DNA of 31,702 nt from DAMCZI01 sp032095175 (GCA_032095175.1 DAMCZI010000052.1:1-31702); one strand, 5' to 3'; shown: positions 1 to 8,325, counted from the stretch's first letter. Notes: generated by a model not told the origin, from the sequence alone. A program made the numbers and translations.

Positions 1-34
1 TATGCGAAACATATTCCTTGATTCATTAATCGTA
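1..34 (+). repeat. Remnant of dual-hairpin dispersed repeat (window edge)
   Basis: The window begins inside a copy of the repeat also found at 13006-13120, 23064-23172 and 31579-31690. The hairpin-A end TATGCGAAA is followed by CATATTCCTTGATTCAT, which matches the reverse complement of 13049-13065 almost exactly. The second hairpin is not recognisable beyond about position 34, so this copy is diverged as well as cut by the window edge. Confidence 0.6.
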
Positions 35-84
35 CAACACCCAATGAAAAATTGATAATAACATTTGCATATATGAACCAAGAT

Positions 85-134
85 AATTTATATGCGGCAT
101 CAATCCTGGTAAAGAATGATGCCGCATATAATTT
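85..134 (-). terminator. Hairpin downstream of recA, probable terminator
   Basis: A perfect 14-bp inverted repeat (89-102 with 117-130, core GCGGCATCA/TGATGCCGC) lies about 45 bases after the recA stop codon. The stem is GC-richer than its surroundings. The tail on the minus strand is AT-rich but has no clear T run, so it may instead be a weak or bidirectional terminator or an RNA-end stabilising hairpin. Confidence 0.5.
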
Positions 135-175
135 CTTTATAAGATTATAAAGGCTCTATTACATACTATCGAATC

Positions 176-1228
176 CTATTTATCAACCGCTTCATTATCT
201 TCCTTTGATGCAGCTGTCTCATTTACTGCAATCTTTGATATAGGTAGATTATATTTAGTTCTTATTTTGTTATCTATTTCATTAAGGATGCTTGGATTTT
301 CTCTTAGAAAAGCTTTTGCATTTTCTCTTCCCTGTCCAAGTTTTTGATCATTATATGAGAACCATGCTCCGCTCTTTTGAACGATGTCATTGTTTACAGC
401 AACATCAAGTATATTTCCTTCCTTTGAAATACCCTTACCATACATAATATCAAACTCTGCTTGTTTAAATGGTGGGGCAACCTTGTTTTTTACAACCTTT
501 ACTTTTGTTCTATTACCGAGGATATCCTCACCTTGCTTTATAACATCAATCTTTCTTACATCAAGTCTTACAGATGCATAGAATTTTAATGCCCTTCCAC
601 CTGGTGTTGTTTCCGGATTACCAAACATGATACCAACCTTTTCTCTTAACTGGTTTATAAAAACTGCTATACATTTTGATTTGTTTATAGCTCCTGCAAG
701 TTTTCTTAATGCTTGAGACATAAGTCTTGCCTGAAGTCCAACATGTGCATCACCCATTTCCCCCTCTATTTCTGCTTTAGGAACAAGGGCTGCAACAGAG
801 TCTACTACAATTACATCGACGGCACCAGATCTAACAAGTGCTTCTGCTATTTCAAGAGCCTGTTCTCCAGTATCCGGCTGTGATACAATAAGGTTTTCTA
901 TATCAACTCCAAGATTTTTAGCATATACAGGATCAAGTGCATGTTCCGCATCTATGAAAGCTGCTGCTCCTCCAGCCTTTTGGGCCTCTGCAACAATATG
1001 AAGTGCAACAGTTGTCTTACCTGAGGATTCTGGTCCATATATTTCAACGACTCTTCCCCTTGGTACTCCACCTACTCCAAGTGCAATATCCAAATCAAGT
1101 GAGCCTGTTGATATACATTCAATATTAAGTTTTGAATCCTCACCAAGCTTCATTATAGAGCCTTTACCAAATTGCTTTTCTATCTGACTTAACGCTAATT
1201 CAAGAGCCTTTTGCTTTTCAGTAACCAT
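176..1228 (-). CDS. recA: RecA recombinase
   Basis: RecA is the cytoplasmic ATP-dependent strand-exchange protein of homologous recombination and the co-protease that triggers LexA self-cleavage in the SOS response. The 350-residue product is full length for the family. Walker A GPESSGKT is at residues 65-72, followed by the FIDAEHALDP segment and the VIVVDSVAALVPKAEIEGEM region that carries Walker B. The INQLREKVG and GNPETTPGGRALKFY segments match the DNA-binding loops. The C-terminus ends in the usual acidic tail. Start ATG at 1228 is preceded by AAGGAATG. The gene stands alone, with its own promoter and a LexA box between that promoter and the start, so SOS induction is expected. Confidence 0.98.
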   Translation of the reverse strand: MVTEKQKALELALSQIEKQFGKGSIMKLGEDSKLNIECISTGSLDLDIALGVGGVPRGRVVEIYGPESSGKTTVALHIVAEAQKAGGAAAFIDAEHALDPVYAKNLGVDIENLIVSQPDTGEQALEIAEALVRSGAVDVIVVDSVAALVPKAEIEGEMGDAHVGLQARLMSQALRKLAGAINKSKCIAVFINQLREKVGIMFGNPETTPGGRALKFYASVRLDVRKIDVIKQGEDILGNRTKVKVVKNKVAPPFKQAEFDIMYGKGISKEGNILDVAVNNDIVQKSGAWFSYNDQKLGQGRENAKAFLRENPSILNEIDNKIRTKYNLPISKIAVNETAASKEDNEAVDK

Positions 1229-1251
1229 AAAATCATTCCTTTCTCACATAA

Positions 1252-1265
1252 CGAACATACGTTCT
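1252..1265. promoter_or_regulatory. LexA (DinR) operator of recA
   Basis: The site reads CGAACATACGTTCT. It fits the Gram-positive LexA/DinR box, GAAC-N4-GTTC, with near-perfect dyad symmetry. It lies just downstream of the recA -10 element, where bound LexA would block transcription. Confidence 0.9.
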
Positions 1266-1271
1266 TTAATA

Positions 1272-1300
1272 ATTATAATATACATGTACAATTTGGTCAA
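1272..1300 (-). promoter_or_regulatory. recA promoter (SigA type)
   Basis: On the minus strand TTGACC (1295-1300) and TATAAT (1272-1277) are separated by exactly 17 bases. The LexA box lies immediately downstream, between the -10 and the start codon. Confidence 0.85.
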
Positions 1301-1381
1301 TAACTTTAATAACATAATATGGTTTATATTGTTTGTAAATTACACCATATGCATTATTAATTATTGCCAAAATATATATAA

Positions 1382-1420
1382 ATTAAAAGCCTCCACAACT
1401 CTATTCTGGAAGCTTTTAAT
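1382..1420 (-). terminator. Terminator after pgsA
   Basis: ATTAAAAGCTTCCA pairs with TGGAGGCTTTTAAT (one bulge) about 45 bases after the pgsA stop, with TTTTAATTTATATA on its 3' side. It separates rimO-pgsA from recA. Confidence 0.6.
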
Positions 1421-1466
1421 ATTAGTTACAGATTAAATATATAGAATACTTTATAAATACAATATC

Positions 1467-1991
1467 CTAATTCTTTGTTTTAAGAACGCTTCTATTTTTG
1501 TAGATATAATCAAAGCCTGATATAACTGTAATAATTACTGCAATAATTATTAATACATTGCTATAGGGAAACTCTATTAAGGCTGCAACTATTGCGATTA
1601 TCTGGGTTACAGTTTTAGCCTTCCCCCATTTGCTTGCTGCTATAACTATTCCCTCTGAAGCAGCAATTGCCCTAAAGCCAGTAATTGCGAATTCCCTTGC
1701 AATTATTATCATAACAACAATAGTTGATAGCTTCTTCATTTCCACAAGTGCTACAAGTGCTGCTGTAACTAAAAGTTTATCTGCCAGGGGATCCATGAAT
1801 TTGCCAAACTTTGTTATCTCATTTCTTTTTCTTGCTATATAACCATCAAGAGTATCAGTCAAAGCTGAAATAATGAATATTCCTGTTGCAATATATTTTC
1901 CTACTCCTAAAGGAGCAAATAATAATAGAAAATATAGAAATACAGGTACAAGTATTATTCTTAAAATTGTAATCTTATTTGCTAAATTCAT
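1467..1991 (-). CDS. pgsA: CDP-diacylglycerol-glycerol-3-phosphate 3-phosphatidyltransferase
   Basis: This integral membrane enzyme transfers the phosphatidyl group from CDP-diacylglycerol to glycerol-3-phosphate, the committed step to phosphatidylglycerol. The CDP-alcohol phosphatidyltransferase signature D-G-x2-A-R-x8-G-x3-D-x3-D is complete, with D49, G50, A53, R54, G63, D67 and D71. Hydrophobic helices fill the remainder of the 174 residues. The frame opens further upstream (2015), but ATG at 1991 is chosen because GGGAGATG sits at the right distance and the N-terminus MNLANKITILR is typical. This start overlaps the end of rimO by 17 bases, suggesting translational coupling. Its substrate is made by CdsA, encoded at 26369-27166 in the same window. 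Confidence 0.93.
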   Translation of the reverse strand: MNLANKITILRIILVPVFLYFLLLFAPLGVGKYIATGIFIISALTDTLDGYIARKRNEITKFGKFMDPLADKLLVTAALVALVEMKKLSTIVVMIIIAREFAITGFRAIAASEGIVIAASKWGKAKTVTQIIAIVAALIEFPYSNVLIIIAVIITVISGFDYIYKNRSVLKTKN

Positions 1992-3318
1992 AATCAACAT
2001 CTCCCAACAAATCATAGGTATAAGCTTTTCTTATATTTACCTTAACAATATCACCTTTTCTAAGTTCTTTATCAGGTGAATTTATAATTACCTGCTGATC
2101 TATCTCCGGTGCATCTCCGTATGATCTCCCATAGTAAGTGTTATTATCCTTTATACCATCAATTATAACATTTATATGCTTATTTACTAACAATTTATTT
2201 TTTTCTTGAGAAATATTATTTTGAATAGCCATTAATTCATCTCTTCTTTTATGTTTTAAAGCTTCTTCTACCTGTTCTGGCATGTCAGCAGCCTTAGTTC
2301 CTTCTTCTCTTGAATAGGTGAAAATTCCTACCCTGTCCAATTTGTAATCCTTTATAAAATTCTTCAATTCTGTAAAAGCTTCAGTATCCTCTCCAGGATA
2401 TCCAACAATTATTGATGTTCTCAGTATAACATCAGGAATTTCAAGCCTTAGTTTTTCTATGAGCTTAATAGTGTCTTCCTTTGTATTTCTTCTATTCATG
2501 GATTTTAGGACCTTATTGCTTATATGCTGCAGCGGTATATCGAAATAATGGCATACCTTCTTACTTTCCTTTATTGTATCTATTAGTTTATCATCTATCT
2601 CTTCCGGATAGCTGTATAGAATTCTTATCCACTCTACACCCTCTATTTTCTCAATTTCCTTTAATAGCTCTGGAAGCATCTTTTTCTTGTATAAATCAAT
2701 ACCATACATTGTTGTATCCTGAGCTACAAGTATTATTTCCTTTACACCCTGTAAAGTAAGTTCTCTTACTTCCTTAAGTATGTCTTCAATACTTTTACTT
2801 CTAAATCTTCCCCTTAATTTTGGTATGATACAGTAGCTACAGTTATTATTGCAGCCCTCCGCTATTTTAACATATGCATAATGGGAAGGAGTAGTAAGTA
2901 TTCTTCTTTCGTAATTAAGTTTATTATTTAATTCATCAAGCATTACTGTCTTTGTTTTCTTTTCTATGGTTCTTTCTATAACTTCCCCGATATTCTTATA
3001 ACTTGCAACGCCTACCACAGCATCAATCTCGGGCATTTCCTTTATAAGCTCGTCACTATATCTTTGTGCCATACATCCTGTTACTACTACAGCCTTACAG
3101 TTGCCATCAACCTTATTTTTAGCCATTTCAAGTACGACCTCTATGGACTCTTCCTTTGCTGATTCTATAAAACCACAGGTATTAACTATTATTACATCAG
3201 CCTCTTTTTCATTACTTACTATCTCGCAGCCTGAATCCTTAAGTATTCCTAACATTGCTTCAGAATCTACTCTGTTTTTATCGCATCCTAGTGAAACCAT
3301 TCCAACTTTATATCGCAT
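1975..3318 (-). CDS. rimO: Ribosomal protein S12 methylthiotransferase RimO
   Basis: RimO is a radical-SAM enzyme with two iron-sulphur clusters that adds a methylthio group to an aspartate of ribosomal protein S12. The N-terminal domain (UPF0004/MTTase) shows cysteines C12, C48 and C82. The radical-SAM motif CNNNCSYC follows at 156-163, and a C-terminal TRAM domain covers roughly the last 65 residues. The related MiaB has the same architecture, but the segments MVSLGCDKNRVDSE and IIPKLRGRFRSK are RimO-like. ATG at 3318 is preferred because GGAGG lies seven bases upstream; the longer frame to 3366 has no ribosome binding site. It is the first gene of a two-gene unit with pgsA. Confidence 0.95.
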   Translation of the reverse strand: MRYKVGMVSLGCDKNRVDSEAMLGILKDSGCEIVSNEKEADVIIVNTCGFIESAKEESIEVVLEMAKNKVDGNCKAVVVTGCMAQRYSDELIKEMPEIDAVVGVASYKNIGEVIERTIEKKTKTVMLDELNNKLNYERRILTTPSHYAYVKIAEGCNNNCSYCIIPKLRGRFRSKSIEDILKEVRELTLQGVKEIILVAQDTTMYGIDLYKKKMLPELLKEIEKIEGVEWIRILYSYPEEIDDKLIDTIKESKKVCHYFDIPLQHISNKVLKSMNRRNTKEDTIKLIEKLRLEIPDVILRTSIIVGYPGEDTEAFTELKNFIKDYKLDRVGIFTYSREEGTKAADMPEQVEEALKHKRRDELMAIQNNISQEKNKLLVNKHINVIIDGIKDNNTYYGRSYGDAPEIDQQVIINSPDKELRKGDIVKVNIRKAYTYDLLGDVDYEFSK

Positions 3319-3429
3319 GTCAAACCTCCATTCATAATTTCCTGGGCAATATTTCCATATTTTCACGATTTATATAAGATTATCTTCATAATACATATAT
3401 ATTCTACGTTTTACATCATATATTGTTTA

Positions 3430-3491
3430 ACGACAACCTTCGATATAATTCACATATCATATAATATCAAATTTGATTTAACACGACAACC
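3430..3491. promoter_or_regulatory. Direct repeats and palindrome around the rimO promoter, possible operator
   Basis: The nonamer ACGACAACC occurs at 3430-3438 and again at 3483-3491, 53 bases apart (close to five helical turns). A perfect 12-base palindrome ATCAAATTTGAT lies between them at 3466-3477 and overlaps the candidate -35 element. The arrangement resembles a regulator-binding region, but I cannot name a regulator. Confidence 0.4.
3442..3470 (-). promoter_or_regulatory. Candidate promoter for rimO-pgsA
   Basis: TTGATA (3465-3470) and TATATC (3442-3447) on the minus strand are 17 bases apart, about 120 bases before the rimO start. The region is so AT-rich that chance matches are likely, so this is tentative. 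Confidence 0.4.
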
Positions 3492-3586
3492 AATATATTT
3501 GCTTATTCTACATAACTTTTAAAATCAAATGATATTTCCTGTTAAATATTATATCATAAATTCATAAAAACAGCGGAGTGTTTGCT

Positions 3587-5869
3587 TTAAATATCACCAT
3601 CTAAATCTTCCTTGCTTATCAAAATTTGCCTTGGTTTGCTTCCATCCTGAGGTCCTACTATTCCCCTTAATTCCATTTCCTCAACAATCCTTGAAGCTCT
3701 ATTAAATCCTATTCTTAACCTTCTTTGAAGCATCGATGCTGATACTTGTCCATAGTCAACAGCGATATTTATTGCCTCTGGAAGTAGTTCATCAACTTCG
3801 TCATTTCCCTTTTGAGTTGATGGGGTATTATTTTCAATTTCATCTATTATTTCATTACTATATTCAGCATTAACAGAACCCTTTAAAAACTTAACTACCT
3901 CTTCAACTTCCTTTTCAGATATAAATGCTCCTTGTATTCTTATTGGTTTATTTTCACCAATAGGTAAAAATAACATATCTCCTTTACCTAATAGTTTTTC
4001 CGCTCCTGACATATCAAGTATAGTTCTAGAATCAATCTGGCTTGATACTGCAAAAGATATACGTGAAGGTATATTGGCCTTAATTACCCCTGTAATAACG
4101 TCTACAGACGGCCTTTGTGTTGCTATTACAAGATGCATTCCTGCTGCTCTAGCCATCTGTGCAAGCCTGCATATGGCATCTTCAACATCATTTGGGGCAA
4201 CCATCATAAGATCCGCCAATTCATCTATAATTATAACAATCTGAGGAAGCTTTTCGCCATCTTCCTTTGTGTTCATAAGTTTATTATAGCTTTCTATGTT
4301 TCTAACATTATTATCTGCAAAATGCTTATACCTCTGACTCATTTCATTTACAGCCCAATACAATGCAGATGCTGCTTTCTTTGGATCTGTAACAACAGGA
4401 ATCAGTAAATGTGGTATACCATTATATACAGAAAGCTCAACAACCTTAGGGTCAATTAAAAGCATCCTTACATCCTCTGGTGAAGATTTATACATTAAGC
4501 TTGTAATAAGTGTATTTATACAAACGCTTTTTCCTGAACCTGTAGCTCCTGCAATAAGGAGGTGGGGCATCTTTGATAAATCTGTTACAATACATTTACC
4601 TCCAATATCCTTTCCCATTGCAAATGCAAGCCTTGAACTAAAATCATTAAATTCCTGGGATTCAACAACCTCCCTTAAGGTTACAGCCACAACCTCTTTA
4701 TTAGGTACTTCTATACCTACAGCAGCCTTTCCTGGGATTGGTGCCTCTATTCTTACTGATGGAGCGGCAAGGTTTAATGCTATGTCATCTGATAGATTTG
4801 TTATTCTGCTCACCTTGACCCCAGGACTAGGGTGAAGTTCATATCTTGTAACAGCTGGTCCTCTACTTACTTGAACAACCTTAGCATCAACGCCAAAGCT
4901 TTGCAGTGTGTCCTCAAGTATCCTTGCAGTATTTAGAAGCTCTTTTTTATCCTGAGGATTAGATTTAGCCTTATTTCCCATTAAAAGATCTATTGAAGGG
5001 TAAACATACTCTATTTCTTTGAACTCCTTACTCTTCGTATTAATCTCATTGGATATTTCATTGTTTGCTTCTTGTTTTTTAACACTAGAATCATTTTTAG
5101 TTTCTTGCTTTTGCTCCTGAGGCTTAATTTCCTTTTCTTCCTTCTTATCATCATCTAGGGCCTGTTCATTTTTTAAAAAATCAAGTATCTTAATTTTCTT
5201 ATCTATTTTTTCTATATCTTCTTCAGCATTTTTCTTTTCCTTCTCCTCAACAGCAATAAGTTTAGGCTCCTTTATTACTGGTTCCTTAACCTTGCTATTG
5301 GAGGTTTTTTTAACCCTTTCTTTTATTCTATCAAAGGACTTGCATAACAAATTGCCAATTGATATTTCAGTAGACATTACTATAAAAATAAGTGTTGCAC
5401 AAGCCAATATTATATATGTACCTACTCTGCCAAATATGTATATAAGAGGAATCTCAATTAACTCGCAGAGGATTCCGCCTCCCTTTGCTTTAAGACCCAA
5501 TTCAAAGGCATTTACTATACGCTCTGCAAATCCAAGTTTACTATTTGAATATGAATATCCAACATTTAAAATAAGTAAAAGATTGCACAAAATAAGACAT
5601 ATTCCCCAAAACCTTTGTCTTATTTTCAAATGATCTCTAGAGATTAATAATGCTAGTCCGATAAAAAGACTTATTATTGGAAACACATAGGCTCCAATAC
5701 CCATTGAACCCATAAAAAGATATCTCAGCCATTTTTCCGCTACCCCAGAAGTTCTAAAATAAATACTTACTCCAAAAAGTAAGGAAAGAGCAACAACAAT
5801 AATGCCGTATATCTCAATTTTTATTGTATTAATTGTTTTAGTAGTTTCAGTCTTTTTTCTTCTTCCCAT
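3587..5869 (-). CDS. ftsK: DNA translocase FtsK/SpoIIIE
   Basis: This is a membrane-anchored, hexameric, ATP-driven double-stranded DNA pump that moves chromosome through the division or sporulation septum. Residues 20-170 hold about four transmembrane segments. A Lys/Glu/Gln-rich, low-complexity linker follows at about 185-290. The motor contains Walker A GATGSGKS (441-448) and a Walker B-like IVIIIDELADLMM. The last 65 or so residues form the winged-helix gamma domain that reads polar DNA motifs (LLPEAINIAV and RLRIGFNRASRIVEEME). The length of 760 is normal. Start ATG at 5869 follows AGGCGGTGA. In Bacillus the matching gene next to tepA is spoIIIE; which role dominates here cannot be told from sequence. 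Confidence 0.96.
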   Translation of the reverse strand: MGRRKKTETTKTINTIKIEIYGIIVVALSLLFGVSIYFRTSGVAEKWLRYLFMGSMGIGAYVFPIISLFIGLALLISRDHLKIRQRFWGICLILCNLLLILNVGYSYSNSKLGFAERIVNAFELGLKAKGGGILCELIEIPLIYIFGRVGTYIILACATLIFIVMSTEISIGNLLCKSFDRIKERVKKTSNSKVKEPVIKEPKLIAVEEKEKKNAEEDIEKIDKKIKILDFLKNEQALDDDKKEEKEIKPQEQKQETKNDSSVKKQEANNEISNEINTKSKEFKEIEYVYPSIDLLMGNKAKSNPQDKKELLNTARILEDTLQSFGVDAKVVQVSRGPAVTRYELHPSPGVKVSRITNLSDDIALNLAAPSVRIEAPIPGKAAVGIEVPNKEVVAVTLREVVESQEFNDFSSRLAFAMGKDIGGKCIVTDLSKMPHLLIAGATGSGKSVCINTLITSLMYKSSPEDVRMLLIDPKVVELSVYNGIPHLLIPVVTDPKKAASALYWAVNEMSQRYKHFADNNVRNIESYNKLMNTKEDGEKLPQIVIIIDELADLMMVAPNDVEDAICRLAQMARAAGMHLVIATQRPSVDVITGVIKANIPSRISFAVSSQIDSRTILDMSGAEKLLGKGDMLFLPIGENKPIRIQGAFISEKEVEEVVKFLKGSVNAEYSNEIIDEIENNTPSTQKGNDEVDELLPEAINIAVDYGQVSASMLQRRLRIGFNRASRIVEEMELRGIVGPQDGSKPRQILISKEDLDGDI

Positions 5870-5941
5870 AAATTCACCGCCTATAATTTACTTTCTATAA
5901 ATAATTCTATATTATAGTTTTTTTCCCTGCAAAACAATTGA

Positions 5942-5969
5942 ATTATATCAAAACTGTTAATAAAATCAA
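5942..5969 (-). promoter_or_regulatory. Candidate promoter for ftsK
   Basis: TTGATT (5964-5969) and TATAAT (5942-5947) lie 16 bases apart on the minus strand. The -35 overlaps the tepA terminator stem, which weakens the call. Confidence 0.35.
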
Positions 5970-5999
5970 GAGCAAATGCTATTTAGGCATTTGCTCTTG
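5957..5999 (-). terminator. Terminator of tepA
   Basis: A perfect 13-bp stem, CAAGAGCAAATGC with GCATTTGCTCTTG (5967-5979 with 5987-5999), is followed on the minus strand by ATTTTATT. The upstream arm lies inside the last codons of tepA. Confidence 0.7.
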
Positions 6000-6725
6000 A
6001 TCAATGAGTTCTCTTAATTTTTTAATAGCATCGCTTATCCCGCCAATTGAATTAATAAGACCCAGTTCAACTGCTTTGTCCCCAATTAAAATTGTTCCCA
6101 TATCATTAAGTAAATCCTTTGTTTCAAGCATAAGTTCATTAAATTTTTCTTTTGGTATTTTAGAATTTCTTGTTACAAAATTGATTATTCTTTCCTGCAT
6201 CTTTGCAAAATAATCGAATGTTTGCGGCGCACCAACCACAAGTCCAGTCATTCTTATTGGATGTATTGTCATTGTTGCAGTTGGAGAAATAAAGGAATAG
6301 TCAGTTGAAACTGCTAATGGTACCCCAATACTGTGTCCACCTCCTATAACAAGGGACACAGTTGGTTTAGAGAGGCTGTTTATCATTTCTGCTATTGCAA
6401 GCCCTGCTTCAACATCTCCTCCTACGGTGTTTAGTATTACAAGAAGTCCATTTATCTTATTGCTTTCTTCTATGCTTACAAGCTGTGGTATTAAATGCTC
6501 ATATCTTGTAGCCTTTGTTTGAGGAGGCAGCACCATATGACCTTCTATCTGACCTATAATGTTAATTGTATAAATATCAGAATTTATTTCGGGTATATCA
6601 ATATTTCCAATTTCCTTTAGATTTTCAAGTTTTCTATTTTCCTCACCCTTAACCTCAATATCAGTCCTTTTATCATCATCCTTGTCTTCAATCCTGCCTC
6701 TTTTATCATCATTTAAAATCGTCAT
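5979..6725 (-). CDS. tepA: ClpP-like serine protease TepA family
   Basis: The protein belongs to the ClpP/crotonase fold, in the branch called TepA (translocation-enhancing protein, YmfB) in Bacillus. About 50 charged residues with no recognised domain precede the ClpP-like core. The nucleophile region GGHSIG puts Ser at about 132, and MTIHP puts His at about 155, the spacing seen in ClpP-type proteases. No ATPase partner is encoded nearby, as is usual for this branch. ATG at 6725 is chosen because AAGGAGTG ends six bases upstream; a GTG nine bases earlier would fall inside that Shine-Dalgarno sequence. Its position between dapG and ftsK matches the conserved Firmicute order. Its substrates are not known to me. 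Confidence 0.88.
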   Translation of the reverse strand: MTILNDDKRGRIEDKDDDKRTDIEVKGEENRKLENLKEIGNIDIPEINSDIYTINIIGQIEGHMVLPPQTKATRYEHLIPQLVSIEESNKINGLLVILNTVGGDVEAGLAIAEMINSLSKPTVSLVIGGGHSIGVPLAVSTDYSFISPTATMTIHPIRMTGLVVGAPQTFDYFAKMQERIINFVTRNSKIPKEKFNELMLETKDLLNDMGTILIGDKAVELGLINSIGGISDAIKKLRELIDQEQMPK

Positions 6726-6767
6726 GGCAAACACTCCTTATTATATTAAAATAAAAACTTTACATAT

Positions 6768-6805
6768 AATATTCTTGCCATTTAAAAAAATATTATTTGC
6801 CATTT
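6768..6805. repeat. Direct repeat upstream of tepA
   Basis: AATATTCTTGCCATTT (6768-6783) and AATATTATTTGCCATTT (6789-6805) are near-identical and 21-22 bases apart, two helical turns. They lie 43-80 bases before the tepA start, where a promoter should be, but I cannot place convincing -35 and -10 elements. Confidence 0.5.
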
Positions 6806-6817
6806 CGATTTAAATTT

Positions 6818-6898
6818 AGGCACTTGAATTATGAATTGTTTAGTTAATAGCATCTATCAATAGATACTTTAACAAAATAATTCATAACTCAAGTGCCT
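6818..6898. repeat. Long inverted repeat with AGGCAC ends after dapG
   Basis: The outer arms (6818-6837 and 6879-6898) pair over 20 bases with one mismatch; they begin AGGCACTTGA and end TCAAGTGCCT. The interior contains a second imperfect hairpin (GTTAATAGCATCTATC with GATACTTTAAC). It lies 10 bases past the dapG stop and could act as a terminator, but it has no T tract on either side. Its ends match the inverted repeat at 21275-21356. Confidence 0.75.
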
Positions 6899-6908
6899 GT
6901 TATATACA

Positions 6909-8102
6909 TTACAAGCCAAATATCTTGTGAAGAGAGTTTATTGCCTTTATCGTATCCTCCTCTTTTACAAGACACCATATAGTATTGTGTGAGTCAGCAG
7001 TTTGTAATACCTTTATGTTGTTGTTATTCAATGTTTGAAGTATTTTTGCCATAACCCCTGGAACGCCTCTCATTCCATTACCTATAAGGGCTATTTTGCT
7101 GCAGTTATATATAAGGGTATAATTAGCATTTATTCTTTTTAAAAGCTCTTTAACCTTTTCTGTATCCTTACCATCTATTGTAAATACCTTGTGGCTTGGA
7201 AAAACATTTATAAGGTCAATGCTTATATTGTTTTCTGCCAGCATTGTAAATAAATCATTATTATCTTCATGAGGATCATTTTCATTAAATGTTATATTAA
7301 CCTGTGTTCTATTTGACATATGGGCTATACCAGTTATTATCCTGTTACTATTAACTCTTGCAGTAGTTATTATAGTACCTGGTGAATTCGACATTGTATT
7401 TTTTATATACAATGGAATATTCCCCCTCATTGCATATTCAACAGCTCTAGGATGAATTACCTTTGCACCCTGCTCAGCAAACTGAAAGACCTCATTATAG
7501 CTTATCTTATCAATTACACTTGCATCAGGAACTATCCTTGGATCAGCAGTCATTATTCCATCTACATCCGTATATATCTCAATATATTCTGCTTTAAGAG
7601 CTTCACCTAGTACAGCTCCAGTTAGGTCACTGGCTCCTCTACCTAATGTGGTAAAATCACCATCACTGTTCATTCCTTGAAAGCCAGTAACAATAGGTAT
7701 TATACCTTCTTCAAGCATTTTTTTTATTTTTTCAGTTTCAACCCTTAGTATTTCTGCATCTCCATAATTATTATTAGTAATAATTCCTGCCTGTCCTCCA
7801 GTCAAGACCTTTACTCTGTATCCTCTTTTCTCTAAGGTTTCTCCCATTACAACACCTGAAATTATTTCACCACATGATAAAAGCAAGTCAATTTCTCTTC
7901 TATCTAAATGGCTTTCACTGTTGTTTACCAGAGATAAAAGTGTATCTGTAGCATAGGGATCACCCTTTCTTCCAATGGCTGAAACAACAACCACAGGACT
8001 TAATCCCTTCTCCATCGATTCTATAACCTTATTAGCCACCATTTCTCTTCTCTGTTGTGTAGCTACTGAAGTACCCCCAAATTTTTGTACAACTATTTTC
8101 AC
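6909..8102 (-). CDS. dapG: Aspartate kinase
   Basis: Aspartokinase phosphorylates L-aspartate, the first step to lysine, threonine, methionine and, in spore formers, dipicolinate through dihydrodipicolinate. The kinase domain begins with KFGGTS (7-12), followed by VVVSAIGRKGDPYATD and TGFQG...TTLGRGASDLTG. Two ACT domains at the C-terminus (about 265-397) would carry feedback control. The length of 397 suits the single-polypeptide class typified by DapG. Start is GTG at 8102, eight bases after AAGGAGG. The gene has its own promoter and a leader of about 230 bases holding two palindromes. The Bacillus neighbours dpaA, dpaB, asd and dapA are absent here. Which feedback inhibitor applies cannot be read from sequence. 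Confidence 0.95.
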   Translation of the reverse strand: MKIVVQKFGGTSVATQQRREMVANKVIESMEKGLSPVVVVSAIGRKGDPYATDTLLSLVNNSESHLDRREIDLLLSCGEIISGVVMGETLEKRGYRVKVLTGGQAGIITNNNYGDAEILRVETEKIKKMLEEGIIPIVTGFQGMNSDGDFTTLGRGASDLTGAVLGEALKAEYIEIYTDVDGIMTADPRIVPDASVIDKISYNEVFQFAEQGAKVIHPRAVEYAMRGNIPLYIKNTMSNSPGTIITTARVNSNRIITGIAHMSNRTQVNITFNENDPHEDNNDLFTMLAENNISIDLINVFPSHKVFTIDGKDTEKVKELLKRINANYTLIYNCSKIALIGNGMRGVPGVMAKILQTLNNNNIKVLQTADSHNTIWCLVKEEDTIKAINSLHKIFGL

Positions 8103-8126
8103 CTAAACTGCCTCCTTCCTTGACAT

Positions 8127-8192
8127 ATAAGCTGCAAAATTTCATTACCCATTTTAAACTAAAATAGTAAATGAAATTTTATAAAGCTTATA
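8127..8192. repeat. Hairpin in dapG leader
   Basis: Imperfect inverted repeat with arms of about 30 bases: on the minus strand TATAAGCTTTATAAAATTTC pairs with GAAATTTTGCAGCTTATA. It ends 12 bases before the dapG Shine-Dalgarno sequence. It shares AATGAAAT and TTTTGCA words with the palindrome at 8225-8325, so it may be a shorter relative of it. Confidence 0.6.
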
Positions 8193-8224
8193 TAGATGCC
8201 AACAGCCAATCATAATCTATACAT

Positions 8225-8325
8225 GTTGCAAAATTCTAATATATTTCATTTTCACAAACATCCTATGATCAAACCAATCTGGCAGGGTCGTTTGTAAAGA
8301 TAAAATGTAAGAATTTTAATGCAAC
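8225..8325. repeat. Palindromic element type C, copy 1 (dapG leader)
   Basis: The arms 8225-8259 and 8290-8325 are imperfect inverted repeats. On the minus strand the element starts GTTGCATTAAAATTCTTACA and ends TATTAGAATTTTGCAAC, with an inner TTTACAAAC/GTTTGTGAA pairing. A second copy is at 13127-13226. It starts about 12 bases downstream of the expected dapG transcription start, so it would be transcribed as a long hairpin. Confidence 0.75.

Noticed and set aside
3319..3366. Upstream start for rimO adding 16 residues
   Set aside because: No Shine-Dalgarno before it, and the family N-terminus begins at MRYKVGMVSLGC, which has GGAGG upstream.
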